A program made the position numbers and the translations under genes. The notes under the pieces are model-generated. The model did no database searches. It was given only the letters and a program-made list of their open reading frames with translations, and was not told the DNA's origin. Shown here piece by piece: positions 26,306-34,743 of a stretch of DNA of 64,000 bases (its first letter is position 1; each line of letters opens with the position of its first letter). This stretch comes from Burkholderiales bacterium RIFCSPHIGHO2_01_FULL_63_240. GTDB taxonomy: Bacteria > Pseudomonadota > Gammaproteobacteria > Burkholderiales > Burkholderiaceae_C. Location: assembly GCA_001770725.1 (NCBI GenBank), contig MERU01000007.1, positions 358,924 to 422,923 of the forward strand, read 5' to 3'.

Positions 26306-27802
26306 ATGGCCGCCCCGAAGTTTTCCACCCAGCGTTTCGATCAGGCCGACGCCGCCCTGGCCTACGTCACCCAGCTCTACGACACGAACATCGCTTACTT
26401 GCGAGACAGCTTGCAGCGGTTCGTGGCAGGCGAGAACTTTCGCCACCCGGTTCGCGCCAAGTACCCCTTCGTGCGCGTGCACACCGAAACCGTGGCCCGC
26501 GCCGACTCGCGCCTGTCCTACGGCTTTGTCGCGGGCCCCGGCACTTACGAGACCACGCTGACGCGGCCCGACCTCTACGCCGACTACTACCGCGACCAGT
26601 TCCAGTTGCTGCTGGCCAATCACGGCGTGGCGCTGGAAATCGGACTGGGCGGCGAGCCCATCCCCGTGCACTTCAGCCTGGACGAGCACCAGCACCTCGA
26701 AGGCCAGCTCACGCCCGAGCGCCGCATGCTGCTGCCCGACTTCTTCGACCTGCCCGACCTGGCGCGCATGGACGACGGCATCGCCAACGGCACTTACGAA
26801 ACGCGGGGGGGCTCGCGCCCGCTGGCGCTGTTCACCGCTCCCCGGGTGGATTACTCGCTGCACCGCCTGCGCCACTACACCGGCACCACGCCTGCGCATT
26901 TCCAGAACTTCGTGCTGTTCACGAACTACCAGTTCTACATCGACGAGTTCGTGCGCATGGGCCACGAGCTGATGCAGCGTGCCCCCGATCCGGCCAACCC
27001 GCGAGATGACGACGACTGCATCGCCTTCGTCGAGCCGGGCAACGTGGTCACGCGCCGCGTGGGCCAGGCCGCCGAGCCGCTCGACGCCCAGGGTGCCGTG
27101 CCGCCGCGCCTGCCGCAGATGCCGGCCTACCACCTCATCAGGAAGGACCGCACGGGCGTGACCATGGTCAACATCGGCGTGGGCCCGGCCAACGCCAAGA
27201 CCATCACCGACCACATCGCGGTGCTGCGCCCGCATGCCTGGATCATGCTGGGCCACTGCGCTGGCCTGCGCAACTCTCAGCAGCTCGGTGACTACGTGCT
27301 GGCCCACGGCTACGTGCGCGAGGACCACGTGCTCGACGAGGACCTGCCGCTGTGGGTGCCCATCCCGCCGCTGGCAGAAATCCAGCTGGCGCTCGAAGGC
27401 GCGGTGGCCGAGGTCACCCAGCTGCATGGCTATGAGCTCAAACGCATCATGCGCACGGGCACGGTCGCTTCGACCGACAACCGCAACTGGGAGTTGCTGC
27501 CCCAGCGCGAGCCCGAGCGCCGGTTCAGCCAGAGCCGCGCCGTGGCGCTGGACATGGAAAGCGCGACCATCGCGGCCAACGGCTTTCGCTTCCGGGTGCC
27601 CTACGGCACGCTGCTGTGCGTGAGCGACAAGCCGCTGCACGGCGAGCTCAAGCTGCCGGGCATGGCCAACCAGTTCTACCGCGAGCGCGTGGACCAGCAC
27701 CTGCGCATCGGCCTGTGCGCCATCGAGCGCCTGCGCCGCAACGTGCAGGGGCAGCTGCACAGCCGCAAGCTGCGCAGCTTCGCCGAAGTGGCCTTCCAGT
27801 GA
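26306..27802 (+). CDS. amn: AMP nucleosidase
   Basis: Amn hydrolyses AMP to adenine and ribose 5-phosphate and helps set the adenylate pool. The 498-residue protein is close to E. coli Amn (484). An N-terminal regulatory domain (QLYDTNIAYLRDSL to PVHFSLDEHQHLEG) precedes a nucleoside-phosphorylase-like catalytic domain with GVTMVNIGVGPANAKTITDH, HCAGLRNSQQLGDYVLAHGY and DMESATIAANGFRFRVPYGTLLCVSDKPLHGELK. I chose the ATG at 26306 over an upstream TTG (26291), since the conserved region begins soon after it. It is convergent with the HigA-like gene, and a GC-rich hairpin (ACGTCG/CGACGT, 27820-27844, no T-run) lies in the gap. Confidence 0.94.
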   Translation: MAAPKFSTQRFDQADAALAYVTQLYDTNIAYLRDSLQRFVAGENFRHPVRAKYPFVRVHTETVARADSRLSYGFVAGPGTYETTLTRPDLYADYYRDQFQLLLANHGVALEIGLGGEPIPVHFSLDEHQHLEGQLTPERRMLLPDFFDLPDLARMDDGIANGTYETRGGSRPLALFTAPRVDYSLHRLRHYTGTTPAHFQNFVLFTNYQFYIDEFVRMGHELMQRAPDPANPRDDDDCIAFVEPGNVVTRRVGQAAEPLDAQGAVPPRLPQMPAYHLIRKDRTGVTMVNIGVGPANAKTITDHIAVLRPHAWIMLGHCAGLRNSQQLGDYVLAHGYVREDHVLDEDLPLWVPIPPLAEIQLALEGAVAEVTQLHGYELKRIMRTGTVASTDNRNWELLPQREPERRFSQSRAVALDMESATIAANGFRFRVPYGTLLCVSDKPLHGELKLPGMANQFYRERVDQHLRIGLCAIERLRRNVQGQLHSRKLRSFAEVAFQ

Positions 27803-27911
27803 CCTGGTGAGGGGGGTGAACGTCGATCGGTGATCGGCCGACGTCTTACCCAAGTGGGGGGTGTGAAAGGCGAGCCCGACCGGGTGCGGGTGGGCGCCTC
27901 TCAGGCCGGCA

Positions 27912-28256
27912 TCAGGCCGCGGCCAGCACCGGTTCGGGCGCGGCGCTGCCGGCCTTCGGGGGCATCGACTGCAGCGTGGCGATCTCGCGGCGGATCTGCT
28001 CGCCCGCCTGGTCTTCGGCCACGCGCAGGTCGTAGGCCGTCTGCAGGTCCATCCAGTACTGGGCCGTGGTGCCGAAGAATCGGGCCAGGCGCAAGGCGGA
28101 ATCGGGGCTGATGCCACGGCGCTCGCGCACGATGTCGTTCACGCGGGGGGCGGGCACATGCAGGCGGATGGCCAAGCCACTCGCCGACAGGCCGTTGCGT
28201 TCCATGAACTGGGTGCGCAGGATGGCGCCGGGGTGAACTGCTTGGCTCTGGCTCAT
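27912..28256 (-). CDS. HigA-family antitoxin-like HTH protein without an adjacent toxin
   Basis: This 114-residue protein has the HigA/VapI layout: HPGAILRTQFMERNGLSASGLA, an XRE-type helix-turn-helix (IRLHVPAPRVNDIVRERRGIS) and RLARFFGTTAQYWMDLQTAYDLRVA, followed by a ~35-residue C-terminal extension. In higBA operons the HigB toxin normally precedes higA. Here the 149 bases upstream on the same strand hold no coding frame of HigB type, and the next gene is a divergent Crp/Fnr regulator. A good -35-like TTGACA lies on this strand at 28324-28319. It is either a solitary remnant or an independent repressor. Confidence 0.82.
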   Translation of the reverse strand: MSQSQAVHPGAILRTQFMERNGLSASGLAIRLHVPAPRVNDIVRERRGISPDSALRLARFFGTTAQYWMDLQTAYDLRVAEDQAGEQIRREIATLQSMPPKAGSAAPEPVLAAA

Positions 28257-28405
28257 AAGGCGGTCTGGTTTGTCGTGAACAATGTCCCGAATCGTAGGGC
28301 GTGTGCGGCCATGATATTGTCAACAAACAGACAGTTGCACGCTTCGCATCTAACCCATCTGGGGGGTGTTGCGTCCCACACGACGTTTTTTTGCCAGGCG
28401 AGAAC

Positions 28406-29200
28406 ATGTCCCGTCGCTCCGAATCGAACCCCGCCGCCCTGTTGCCGGCCTTGCGCACCCACCTGTGGTTCGGCACCTGCCCCGAGCCGTTGCAGGCCGC
28501 CCTGGTCGAGCGTTCGCGCCTCGTCCACCTTAGCGCTGGCGAGGCCCTGCGCGACGATGCCCAGGACGGCCTGTGCTGCGTCATCGCTGGCGCGCTGCGC
28601 ATGGGCTCGGCCCACCCCGAGCACGGCACCCAGCGACTGACGCTGTACGTCGAGCCCTACCACTGGTTTGGCGAGGTCAGCCTGATCGACCGAATCCCCC
28701 GGGCGATGGCGGCCGTGGCCGACACCGACAGCACGGTGCTGGTGGTGCCCAAGTCGGCGATCGAGCCCTGGTTGGACGCCCACCCCGTCCATTGGCGCGA
28801 CCTGGCCCGCCTGGCCTGCGGCAAGCTGCGCCTGATGACGGCGGCGCTGGAGGACAGCGCCTCGCTGACGCTGCAGCAGCGCCTGTCGCGGCGGCTGCTG
28901 TTCGCGGCGGTGAACTACGGGCAGAGCGCCCAGTCGGGCCTGCGTCGTCGCCTGCGCCTGCCGCAGGAGTACCTGGCGCAAATGCTCGGTGTGTCGCGCC
29001 AGACGGTGAACAAGGCCTTGCGCGACCTGGAGCGCGAGCAGTTGCTGGCCCTGCATTACGCCGAGATCGAGCTGATTTCGCTGGAAGGGCTGCTGGAGCG
29101 GGCCGGGCGGCTCGACTCGCAGCTGCGCTTCATGCTGGCCGGGGCGGCACCGAGCCTGTTGGCAAGCCGCGCGGGCGGTGGTGTTGCGCAGGGCGGCTGA
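28406..29200 (+). CDS. Crp/Fnr-family transcriptional regulator
   Basis: The 264-residue protein has a cyclic-nucleotide-binding-like N-terminal domain (CCVIAGALRMGS, LTLYVEPYHWFGEVSLIDRIPRAMAAVADTDSTVLVVP) and a C-terminal winged helix (LPQEYLAQMLGVSRQTVNKALRDLEREQLL), the Crp class. The cysteine set that would bind an Fnr iron-sulphur cluster is not evident at the N-terminus. The ligand is unknown. The ATG at 28406, after GGCGAG, starts just before the conserved region. An in-frame upstream codon exists but gives no homologous sequence. It is divergent from the HigA-like gene and converges on purT. Confidence 0.88.
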   Translation: MSRRSESNPAALLPALRTHLWFGTCPEPLQAALVERSRLVHLSAGEALRDDAQDGLCCVIAGALRMGSAHPEHGTQRLTLYVEPYHWFGEVSLIDRIPRAMAAVADTDSTVLVVPKSAIEPWLDAHPVHWRDLARLACGKLRLMTAALEDSASLTLQQRLSRRLLFAAVNYGQSAQSGLRRRLRLPQEYLAQMLGVSRQTVNKALRDLEREQLLALHYAEIELISLEGLLERAGRLDSQLRFMLAGAAPSLLASRAGGGVAQGG

Positions 29201-29222
29201 GCGATCCCGTCAGCATCGGTGA

Positions 29223-29244
29223 GCCCGGCTGCGCAAGGCCGGGC
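29223..29244. terminator. GC-rich hairpin between convergent genes
   Basis: GCCCGGC (29223-29229) pairs with GCCGGGC (29238-29244) in the 53-base gap between the Crp/Fnr gene and purT. No T-run follows on either strand, so terminator function is only a guess from position. Confidence 0.3.
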
Positions 29245-29253
29245 CACCCATCG

Positions 29254-30486
29254 TCAGCCTCGGGCGCGCACGCGCACCTTGGCGGCCGCTTCGCGTGCCT
29301 TGGCGCGCGCCGCATCGACATCGTCGGCGGTGGCCAGGGCCACACCCATGCGCCGCTTGACGAAGCTCTCTGGCTTGCCGAACAGGCGCAGGTCGGTGCC
29401 GGGCACGGACAGGGCCTCGGCCACGCCTTCGAACTGCACGTCCTGCGTGTCCACGCCGCCGTAGATCACGGCCGAGGCGCCCACCTGGCGCAGCGAGGTG
29501 TCCACCGGCAGGCCCAGGATGGCGCGCGCGTGCAACTCGAACTCGCTTTGCACCTGGGTGCTCAGCGTGACCAGGCCGGTGTCGTGCGGGCGCGGGCTGA
29601 CCTCGCTGAACCACACCATGTCACCCTTGACGAAGAGCTCCACGCCGAACAGGCCTTGTCCGCCGAGGTTGTCGGTGACGGCCTTGGCGATGTCGCGCGA
29701 GCGCTGCAGCGCCAAGGCCGACATGGGCTGGGGCTGCCAGCTCTCGACGTAGTCGCCGCTGACCTGCTTGTGGCCGATGGGCTCGCAAAAGTGTGTGGCG
29801 ACCTGGCTCAGCTCTGCGCCCCGGCCGGCGGCGCGCACGGTCAGTTGCGTGATCTCGTAGTCGAAGTCGATGAAGCCCTCGACGATGACGCGGCCGTGGC
29901 TGACCCGCCCGCCTTCCATCGCATGGGCCCAGGCCTTGGCGACGTCGGCGGGGCCATCGATCTTGCTCTGGCCCTTGCCTGACGAGCTCATCACCGGCTT
30001 GACGATGCAGGGGTAGCCGATGCCGTTGTCGATGGCTGCCTGCAGCTCGGCCAACGAGTCGCAGAAGGCGTAGGGGCTGGTGGGCAGGCCCAGCGTTTCG
30101 GCGGCCAGGCGGCGGATGCCCTCGCGGTCCATGGTCAGGCGCGCGGCGCGGGCCGTGGGGATGACGCGCACCACGCCGGCGGCTTCGAGCTCTTCGAGCA
30201 CGGGCGTGGCAATGGCCTCGATCTCGGGCACGACCAGGTGCGGCCGCTCGGCTTCGATGAGGGCTCGCAATTGGGCCGGGTCGCTCATCGTGATCGTGCG
30301 GCTGTGGTGCGCGACCTGCTGGCCGGGGGCGTGCTCGTAGCGGTCGACGGCGATGGTCTCGACGCCCAGGCGCTGCAGGGCGATCAGCACTTCCTTGCCC
30401 AGCTCACCCGAGCCCAGCAGCATGACGCGCAGGGCCGATGGCGACAGGGGGGTGCCGAGGGTGAGGGTCTGGACGGGGGTGCTCAT
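29254..30486 (-). CDS. purT: PurT, formate-dependent GAR transformylase
   Basis: PurT makes formylglycinamide ribonucleotide from GAR, formate and ATP in purine synthesis, a folate-independent alternative to PurN. The 410-residue ATP-grasp protein has the N-terminal [26 protein letters not shown]-type [13 protein letters not shown], the ATP-grasp elements [17 protein letters not shown] and [14 protein letters not shown], and the active-site [25 protein letters not shown]. The ATG at 30486 gives the canonical N-terminus. About 94 codons of upstream open frame lack family similarity. It is immediately downstream of the histidine-kinase gene (44-base gap, same strand), so it might be co-transcribed. 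Confidence 0.95.
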   Translation of the reverse strand: MSTPVQTLTLGTPLSPSALRVMLLGSGELGKEVLIALQRLGVETIAVDRYEHAPGQQVAHHSRTITMSDPAQLRALIEAERPHLVVPEIEAIATPVLEELEAAGVVRVIPTARAARLTMDREGIRRLAAETLGLPTSPYAFCDSLAELQAAIDNGIGYPCIVKPVMSSSGKGQSKIDGPADVAKAWAHAMEGGRVSHGRVIVEGFIDFDYEITQLTVRAAGRGAELSQVATHFCEPIGHKQVSGDYVESWQPQPMSALALQRSRDIAKAVTDNLGGQGLFGVELFVKGDMVWFSEVSPRPHDTGLVTLSTQVQSEFELHARAILGLPVDTSLRQVGASAVIYGGVDTQDVQFEGVAEALSVPGTDLRLFGKPESFVKRRMGVALATADDVDAARAKAREAAAKVRVRARG

Positions 30487-30530
30487 GGTGGCCGGTGTGT
30501 GGAGGGTGGCAAAGGGGAGGGCTGCGGCCC

Positions 30531-31895
30531 TCATTGTGGCCCGGTCTGCTCGCCACTTTCGGCGCCAACGGGGGTGTCCGATGGGATCGCTGTGGCGCGC
30601 GCGGGCAGCCAGACCACGAAGCGCGAACCCCGGTCGGGGCTGCTCTCGACGGCCATCTGGCCACCCAACCGGTCGACCAGCCTGCGCACCACGGCCAGCC
30701 CCAGGCCGCTGCCTTCGGTGCGCGGCAGCTTGCGGTCTTCCAGGCGAACGTAGGGCTCGAAGATGCATGGCATGGCGTCGGCAGCGATGCCCACGCCGGT
30801 GTCGATCACTTCCAGCTGCAGCTGCCTGGCGTCGTCGCCGGCTGGCCCAGGGCGCGGCCCCAGCGTCACCGTGATCTGCCCGCTGGGCGTGTACTTCAAG
30901 GCGTTGTTGAGCAGGTTGTCGAGCACCTGGCGAACGCGCTGGGGGTCAAGCTCGACCTCACGCAACTCGGGCGCCTCGCTCACCTCGACCTGCAGGTTCA
31001 GGCCCTTGGCGCGCAGGCGTGGCAGGTGCTCGTCGCAGATGTCCTCCACCAGGCCGGCCAGGTCGATCCACTCGGGTTGCAGACGCCAGGCCGGGTTGTC
31101 CATGCGGGTGTATTCGGTCAGGTCGCGCAGGTGAGCCGTGAGCTGGTTGGCGATCTGTCGCAGGCGGTCGACGGCGCGGCGCTCGCCGCCGCCATGCACG
31201 CGCAGGTCCAGCAGGTCGATGGAGCCCAGCATGCCTTGCAGCGGTGTGCGGATCTCGTGCGAGAGCATGGCCAGGAAGCGCTCGCGCGAGGTGTGCACCT
31301 CGACCTCGGCGCTCTTGAGCCGCGTGTGCAGCACGCTCACGTAGGACAAGGCCAGGATGAAGATCGGGTGAGTGATCAGCAGCATGAACCAGAAGTGCCC
31401 GATCGGGTCGCCTCCCGGTGCGCCATCGAACCCATACAGCCAGAGGTAGGACATCGCGGTGGCGGCGTAGGTCAGCCAGCTCAGGCGCGCGGCACCTCGC
31501 GTCATGGTGACGAAGGCAGCCAGGTAGAGCAGGGGCATGAACTGCGCGTTGGAGGCCACCTCGTAGAGGCCGCCCGCGCCGCCGGCTTCGGTGGTGCTGA
31601 TGAGCGAGCCGATGAAATAAGTGGCCACCGAGGCGTTGCACAGCGCCGCAGCCTGGTTGTGCCAGAGGGGGCGAAACCAGATCACCAGGCCGCCCAGCAC
31701 CAGGCCGGCGGCGATGATGGGCACGGCGGTTGCGGCCCAGGGGCTGTTGAGGCCGTTCGAGCCGTCGTACCACCACACCAGCATGCAGGCGATGGACGAG
31801 AGCCCGGCCAGCCACAGCGTGAGCCTTCGGCGCGTGGCCTGCAGGGCCGAGAAGGGTTCGACCTCTTGCGGGGGCGGGACATGGTAGAGGCTCAT
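30531..31895 (-). CDS. Membrane sensor histidine kinase
   Basis: The 454-residue kinase has six probable membrane helices in residues ~25-190, with no large periplasmic sensor. The dimerisation box [16 protein letters not shown] follows (His213), then the N box [20 protein letters not shown] (G1) and [18 protein letters not shown] (G2). Sensing through the membrane helices is suggested by this layout. Its start overlaps the stop of the HTH-receiver gene (ATGA), so the pair forms a coupled two-gene system. The signal is unknown. Confidence 0.9.
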   Translation of the reverse strand: MSLYHVPPPQEVEPFSALQATRRRLTLWLAGLSSIACMLVWWYDGSNGLNSPWAATAVPIIAAGLVLGGLVIWFRPLWHNQAAALCNASVATYFIGSLISTTEAGGAGGLYEVASNAQFMPLLYLAAFVTMTRGAARLSWLTYAATAMSYLWLYGFDGAPGGDPIGHFWFMLLITHPIFILALSYVSVLHTRLKSAEVEVHTSRERFLAMLSHEIRTPLQGMLGSIDLLDLRVHGGGERRAVDRLRQIANQLTAHLRDLTEYTRMDNPAWRLQPEWIDLAGLVEDICDEHLPRLRAKGLNLQVEVSEAPELREVELDPQRVRQVLDNLLNNALKYTPSGQITVTLGPRPGPAGDDARQLQLEVIDTGVGIAADAMPCIFEPYVRLEDRKLPRTEGSGLGLAVVRRLVDRLGGQMAVESSPDRGSRFVVWLPARATAIPSDTPVGAESGEQTGPQ

Positions 31896-32776
31896 GCCGC
31901 CGGCTTGAGCTGATCCAGGCTGTTCTGGATCGCGGCGGTGATCATGACCGGACGGACCGGTTTTTCAAAGAAGGTGACGCGGTGGGTGCGCAGCAGCGCA
32001 GCCAGCGTGCTTTCGGACGCCTTGCCGTCGCGCAACTGGCCGGTCAGCAGGACGATGGGGGCGTCGGGTTGCTGCCGCCGGATGCGCTCGACCATGGCCT
32101 GCGAGGTCTGGCCGCCGGACAGCACGAGGTCGAGCACGTAGGCGTCGAAGCCTTGTGCCAGGTCCTGGTCCAGGGCGTCGGCGCGGGTGTAGCCCTGCGC
32201 GAAGTAGCCGAGCTGCTCGAACCAGTCGACCAGGGCCTGGGCCGCCGACTCGTCGTCGTCGAGCACGGCGATGCGCGCGGCCGCAGGGGGCTCGGCTGGC
32301 GTGGTCTGCAGCAACTCGACCAGGTGGCGCGTGCCCGTGGCGCCGAGGGCGTCCAGGCGCGCGGGGGTGCCCACCAGCCAGCGTTCGCCGACGCGGGTGG
32401 TCAGCAGGGCGGCCTCGCTCGATGTGGGGGGGCAAATGGCGCCGGCACGCACCTGACAGGGCAGCTCCAGCCCATCGATCAGCAGCACGCCGGCCTGCCC
32501 GGGGGCGCCAGGGCCGTGTTCGGTGCCAAAAACAGCTTCGAGCGACTCGCCGTGATGGCGGCAAAGGGCCAGCACCTCGTTGAAAAGCCAGACCGCGCCG
32601 CGCAGCTTGCGGCGGGCTTGGCTGACGGAAATCGCGCAAATTTGCGCGATTGCGGTGGCCTGGTGTCGCGGCGGCACGCCATGGCGCGACAGCAGGCTGG
32701 CGACGCACGCAGCCACCCACGAGCCACTGGCGTCGTAGGGGATGCTGTCATCATCCTGTGAAAAAAAGGCGTCCAT
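31892..32776 (-). CDS. Response regulator with N-terminal HTH and C-terminal receiver (BetR-like)
   Basis: The 294-residue protein has the reverse of the usual order. Residues ~20-85 look like a helix-turn-helix domain (LLSRHGVPPRHQATAIAQI, SVSQARRKLRG) resembling the BetR family. Residues ~95-160 form a middle domain of unknown role. Residues ~168-290 are a receiver with AVLDDDES (acidic pair ~173-174), YVLDLVLSGG (phospho-acceptor Asp216), LLTGQ and FFEKPVRP (Lys272). All receiver catalytic residues are present. The stop overlaps the kinase start, so they are partners. The BetR label is from motif memory and needs a profile search. Confidence 0.78.
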   Translation of the reverse strand: MDAFFSQDDDSIPYDASGSWVAACVASLLSRHGVPPRHQATAIAQICAISVSQARRKLRGAVWLFNEVLALCRHHGESLEAVFGTEHGPGAPGQAGVLLIDGLELPCQVRAGAICPPTSSEAALLTTRVGERWLVGTPARLDALGATGTRHLVELLQTTPAEPPAAARIAVLDDDESAAQALVDWFEQLGYFAQGYTRADALDQDLAQGFDAYVLDLVLSGGQTSQAMVERIRRQQPDAPIVLLTGQLRDGKASESTLAALLRTHRVTFFEKPVRPVMITAAIQNSLDQLKPAA

Positions 32777-32864
32777 GGGGGCGTGCGGGTGGGGCTGGAT
32801 GGGACTGGAAGGGGCGAAAGCGAACCCGTCTCAAATCGTAACAACGGGTCATATATGATCGTTG

Positions 32865-32878
32865 GTGCAATTATGCAC
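32865..32878. promoter_or_regulatory. Palindromic operator candidate
   Basis: GTGCA and TGCAC are separated by ATTA, 89 bases before the start of the HTH-receiver gene and next to the AT-rich run CATATATGATC. The position fits an autoregulatory site for that regulator. No other copy was noticed. Confidence 0.4.
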
Positions 32879-33035
32879 ATTACAATCTGCCAGAGCGCTC
32901 GATCCGGTCAACGGATTGTCCAACCAACATCACTTCGCGCCGCTCAGGGATTTCTTCACTCAAGCAGCGATGTCGTTTTGCGGCATCGCACAACCGCCGG
33001 TCTTGAGCCGCTGGTTGGTGCCGCAAGGCTTTTGT

Positions 33036-33065
33036 CAAACCACCCCCCGGGGTGGTTTGTTTTTT
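33036..33065 (+). terminator. Strong hairpin with T-run on the + strand
   Basis: CAAACCACCCC (33036-33046) pairs with GGGGTGGTTTG (33049-33059), followed by TTTTTT (33060-33065). The T-run serves + strand transcription, yet the genes on both sides are on the minus strand. The stem could also stop the ABC-transporter transcript entering from 33094, although there is no T-run in that direction. Confidence 0.75.
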
Positions 33066-33093
33066 GTGGCCGGGTCTGGCGCGTGAACGGGCC

Positions 33094-33870
33094 TCAGTGC
33101 CCCTGGCTGCCTCGGTGGGCCCACACGGTGGTGCGCTTCTCGATGACCGAGAACAGCTCGTACATCACCATGGCCATGGCGCCCACGACCACCAGGCCCC
33201 CGAAGGCCAGGCCCATCTGCATCGACGAGCCGGCGCTGATGAGCAGGTAGCCGATGCCTTCGTTCGAGGCCGTCATCTCGGACACCGTGGTGCCCACGAA
33301 GGCCAGCGTGATGGCGACCTTGAGCGAGCCGTAGAAGTAGGGCATGGAACGCGGCAGGCCGACCTTGACCAGCACGTCCCAGCGCTTGGCGCCCAGCACG
33401 CGCAACACGTCCTCGAGCTCGGGCTCGAGCGTGGCCAGCCCGGTGGCGATGTTGACCGTGATCGGAAAGAAGCTGATGAGAAAGGCCGTGAGCACGGCCG
33501 GGCCCACGCCGATGCCGAACCACACCACCAGGATCGGGATGAAGGCGGCTTTGGGCAAAGCATTGAAGGCCGTCATCAGTGGGTAGATGGCCGCGTAGGC
33601 CATGCGCGAGCTGCCGATCAGGAAACCCAGCAGCACGCCCACCACGATGGCGATGGCAAAACCCACCATCGTCACCCACAGCGTGCGCCAGGCGTGCTTG
33701 AGGATCTCGGTGTGGAACTCGGCCATCTGCTCGGCGATGCGAGCGGGGCTGGGGAAGATGTACTCGCTGACGTTGAAGGCGCTGCAGATGGCCTGCCAGA
33801 TGACGATGACCAGCAGCAGCAGGCCCCAGGGGGCCCAGCGTTCGAGGTGCTTGGAAGGGCTGGCGCTCAT
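33094..33870 (-). CDS. ABC transporter permease (SsuC/TauC type)
   Basis: This 258-residue inner-membrane permease has about six transmembrane helices. It carries the cytoplasmic coupling region LATLEPELEDVLRVLGAKRWDVLVKVGLPRSMPYF (EAA-loop type) and the late GTTVSEMTASNEGIGYLL typical of nitrate/sulphonate/taurine-class permeases. The ATG at 33870 overlaps the stop of the ATPase gene. It completes an ATPase-permease-binding-protein importer. Substrate cannot be deduced from the permease. Confidence 0.9.
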   Translation of the reverse strand: MSASPSKHLERWAPWGLLLLVIVIWQAICSAFNVSEYIFPSPARIAEQMAEFHTEILKHAWRTLWVTMVGFAIAIVVGVLLGFLIGSSRMAYAAIYPLMTAFNALPKAAFIPILVVWFGIGVGPAVLTAFLISFFPITVNIATGLATLEPELEDVLRVLGAKRWDVLVKVGLPRSMPYFYGSLKVAITLAFVGTTVSEMTASNEGIGYLLISAGSSMQMGLAFGGLVVVGAMAMVMYELFSVIEKRTTVWAHRGSQGH

Positions 33871-34694
33871 TGGGCGATCTCCACGGGGGTGCCCAGCGTG
33901 GTGGGCTTGCGCAATGCGCCGATGTGGCCGCGCAGCTCGTGCACGACGGCGGTGAACTCGCTCGTGTAGGTGACTTCGAGGTCGCGCGGGCGGGGCATGT
34001 CGATCTCGCGGCGCGCGAGGATGCGACCGGGGCTCTTGCTCATGACGTAGACGGTGTCGGCCAGGAACACGGCTTCGCGCAGGTCGTGTGTGACGAGGAT
34101 GACGTTGAAGCCGCGCGCGGCCTGCAGGTCGCGCAGCGCGCACCAGAGTTCTTCGCGCGTGAAGGCGTCGAGCGCACCGAAGGGCTCGTCGAGCAGCAGC
34201 ATCTGCGGCTCGTGGATGAGGGCTCGGCAGATGGAGGCACGCTGCTGCATGCCGCCCGAGAGCTGCCAGGGGAACTTGTCTTCGTAGCCGCCCAGGCCCA
34301 CGCTTTGCAGCAGGGCGCGGGCCTTGGCTTCGTACTCGGCGCGTTTGGCCTTGAAGCTCGAGCGGTAGGGCTCGACGATCTCCAGCGGCAGCAGCACGTT
34401 GTCGACCGTGGTGCGCCAGGGCAGCAGCGACGGGGCCTGAAAAGCCATGCCGGTGATCTTGAGCGGGCCCGTCACGGGCGCGCCCGCGATGGTCACGCTG
34501 CCCTTGGAGGGCATCTTCAAGCCCGTGGTGAGCTTCATGAAGGTGGACTTGCCGCAGCCCGAAGGCCCGACGATGGCGACGAATTCGCCCTGGCGCATGG
34601 TCAGGCTCAGGTCCTCGACGGCGAAATGCCCTTGCTTGAGCAGCTCGTCGTTGTAGGCCAGCCAGACGCCCTGGAAGTCGACGTAGGCATCCAT
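33867..34694 (-). CDS. ABC transporter ATP-binding protein (SsuB/TauB type)
   Basis: The 275-residue ATPase energises the importer. Walker A is GPSGCGKST (43-51), the Q-loop region is FQAPSLLPWRTTVDNV, the signature is LSGGMQQR (145-152), Walker B is MLLLDEPFGALDAFTRE, and the H-loop is VTHDLREAVFLAD. The FGALDAFTR form of the D-loop is usual in the nitrate/sulphonate/taurine class. The ATG at 34694 gives a normal N-terminus. It lies 49 bases downstream of the binding-protein gene and overlaps the permease start by four bases. Confidence 0.92.
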   Translation of the reverse strand: MDAYVDFQGVWLAYNDELLKQGHFAVEDLSLTMRQGEFVAIVGPSGCGKSTFMKLTTGLKMPSKGSVTIAGAPVTGPLKITGMAFQAPSLLPWRTTVDNVLLPLEIVEPYRSSFKAKRAEYEAKARALLQSVGLGGYEDKFPWQLSGGMQQRASICRALIHEPQMLLLDEPFGALDAFTREELWCALRDLQAARGFNVILVTHDLREAVFLADTVYVMSKSPGRILARREIDMPRPRDLEVTYTSEFTAVVHELRGHIGALRKPTTLGTPVEIAQ

Positions 34695-34743
34695 GGTGTT
34701 GTGTTCCTCAGCGGTGGTGGGTCTCAGCGCGTGCGTTGCCGAT

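Larger units (their letters stand above)
32777..33093. other. 317-base intergenic region with operator-like palindrome and an isolated + strand terminator
   Basis: No protein-coding frame here is convincing. The region is more AT-rich than its surroundings in 32830-32890. It contains a GTGCA-ATTA-TGCAC palindrome (32865-32878), probably in the promoter zone of the HTH-receiver gene. It also holds a strong terminator with its T-run on the + strand (33036-33065), although no + strand gene precedes it. A small non-coding transcript ending there is possible. Confidence 0.5.

Noticed and set aside
27820-27844. Terminator after amn
   Set aside because: The ACGTCG/CGACGT hairpin has no T-run, so it is mentioned but not called.
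32862-33086. Small protein gene in the intergenic region
   Set aside because: The 74-codon frame runs through the terminator hairpin and has no ribosome site or family-like sequence.
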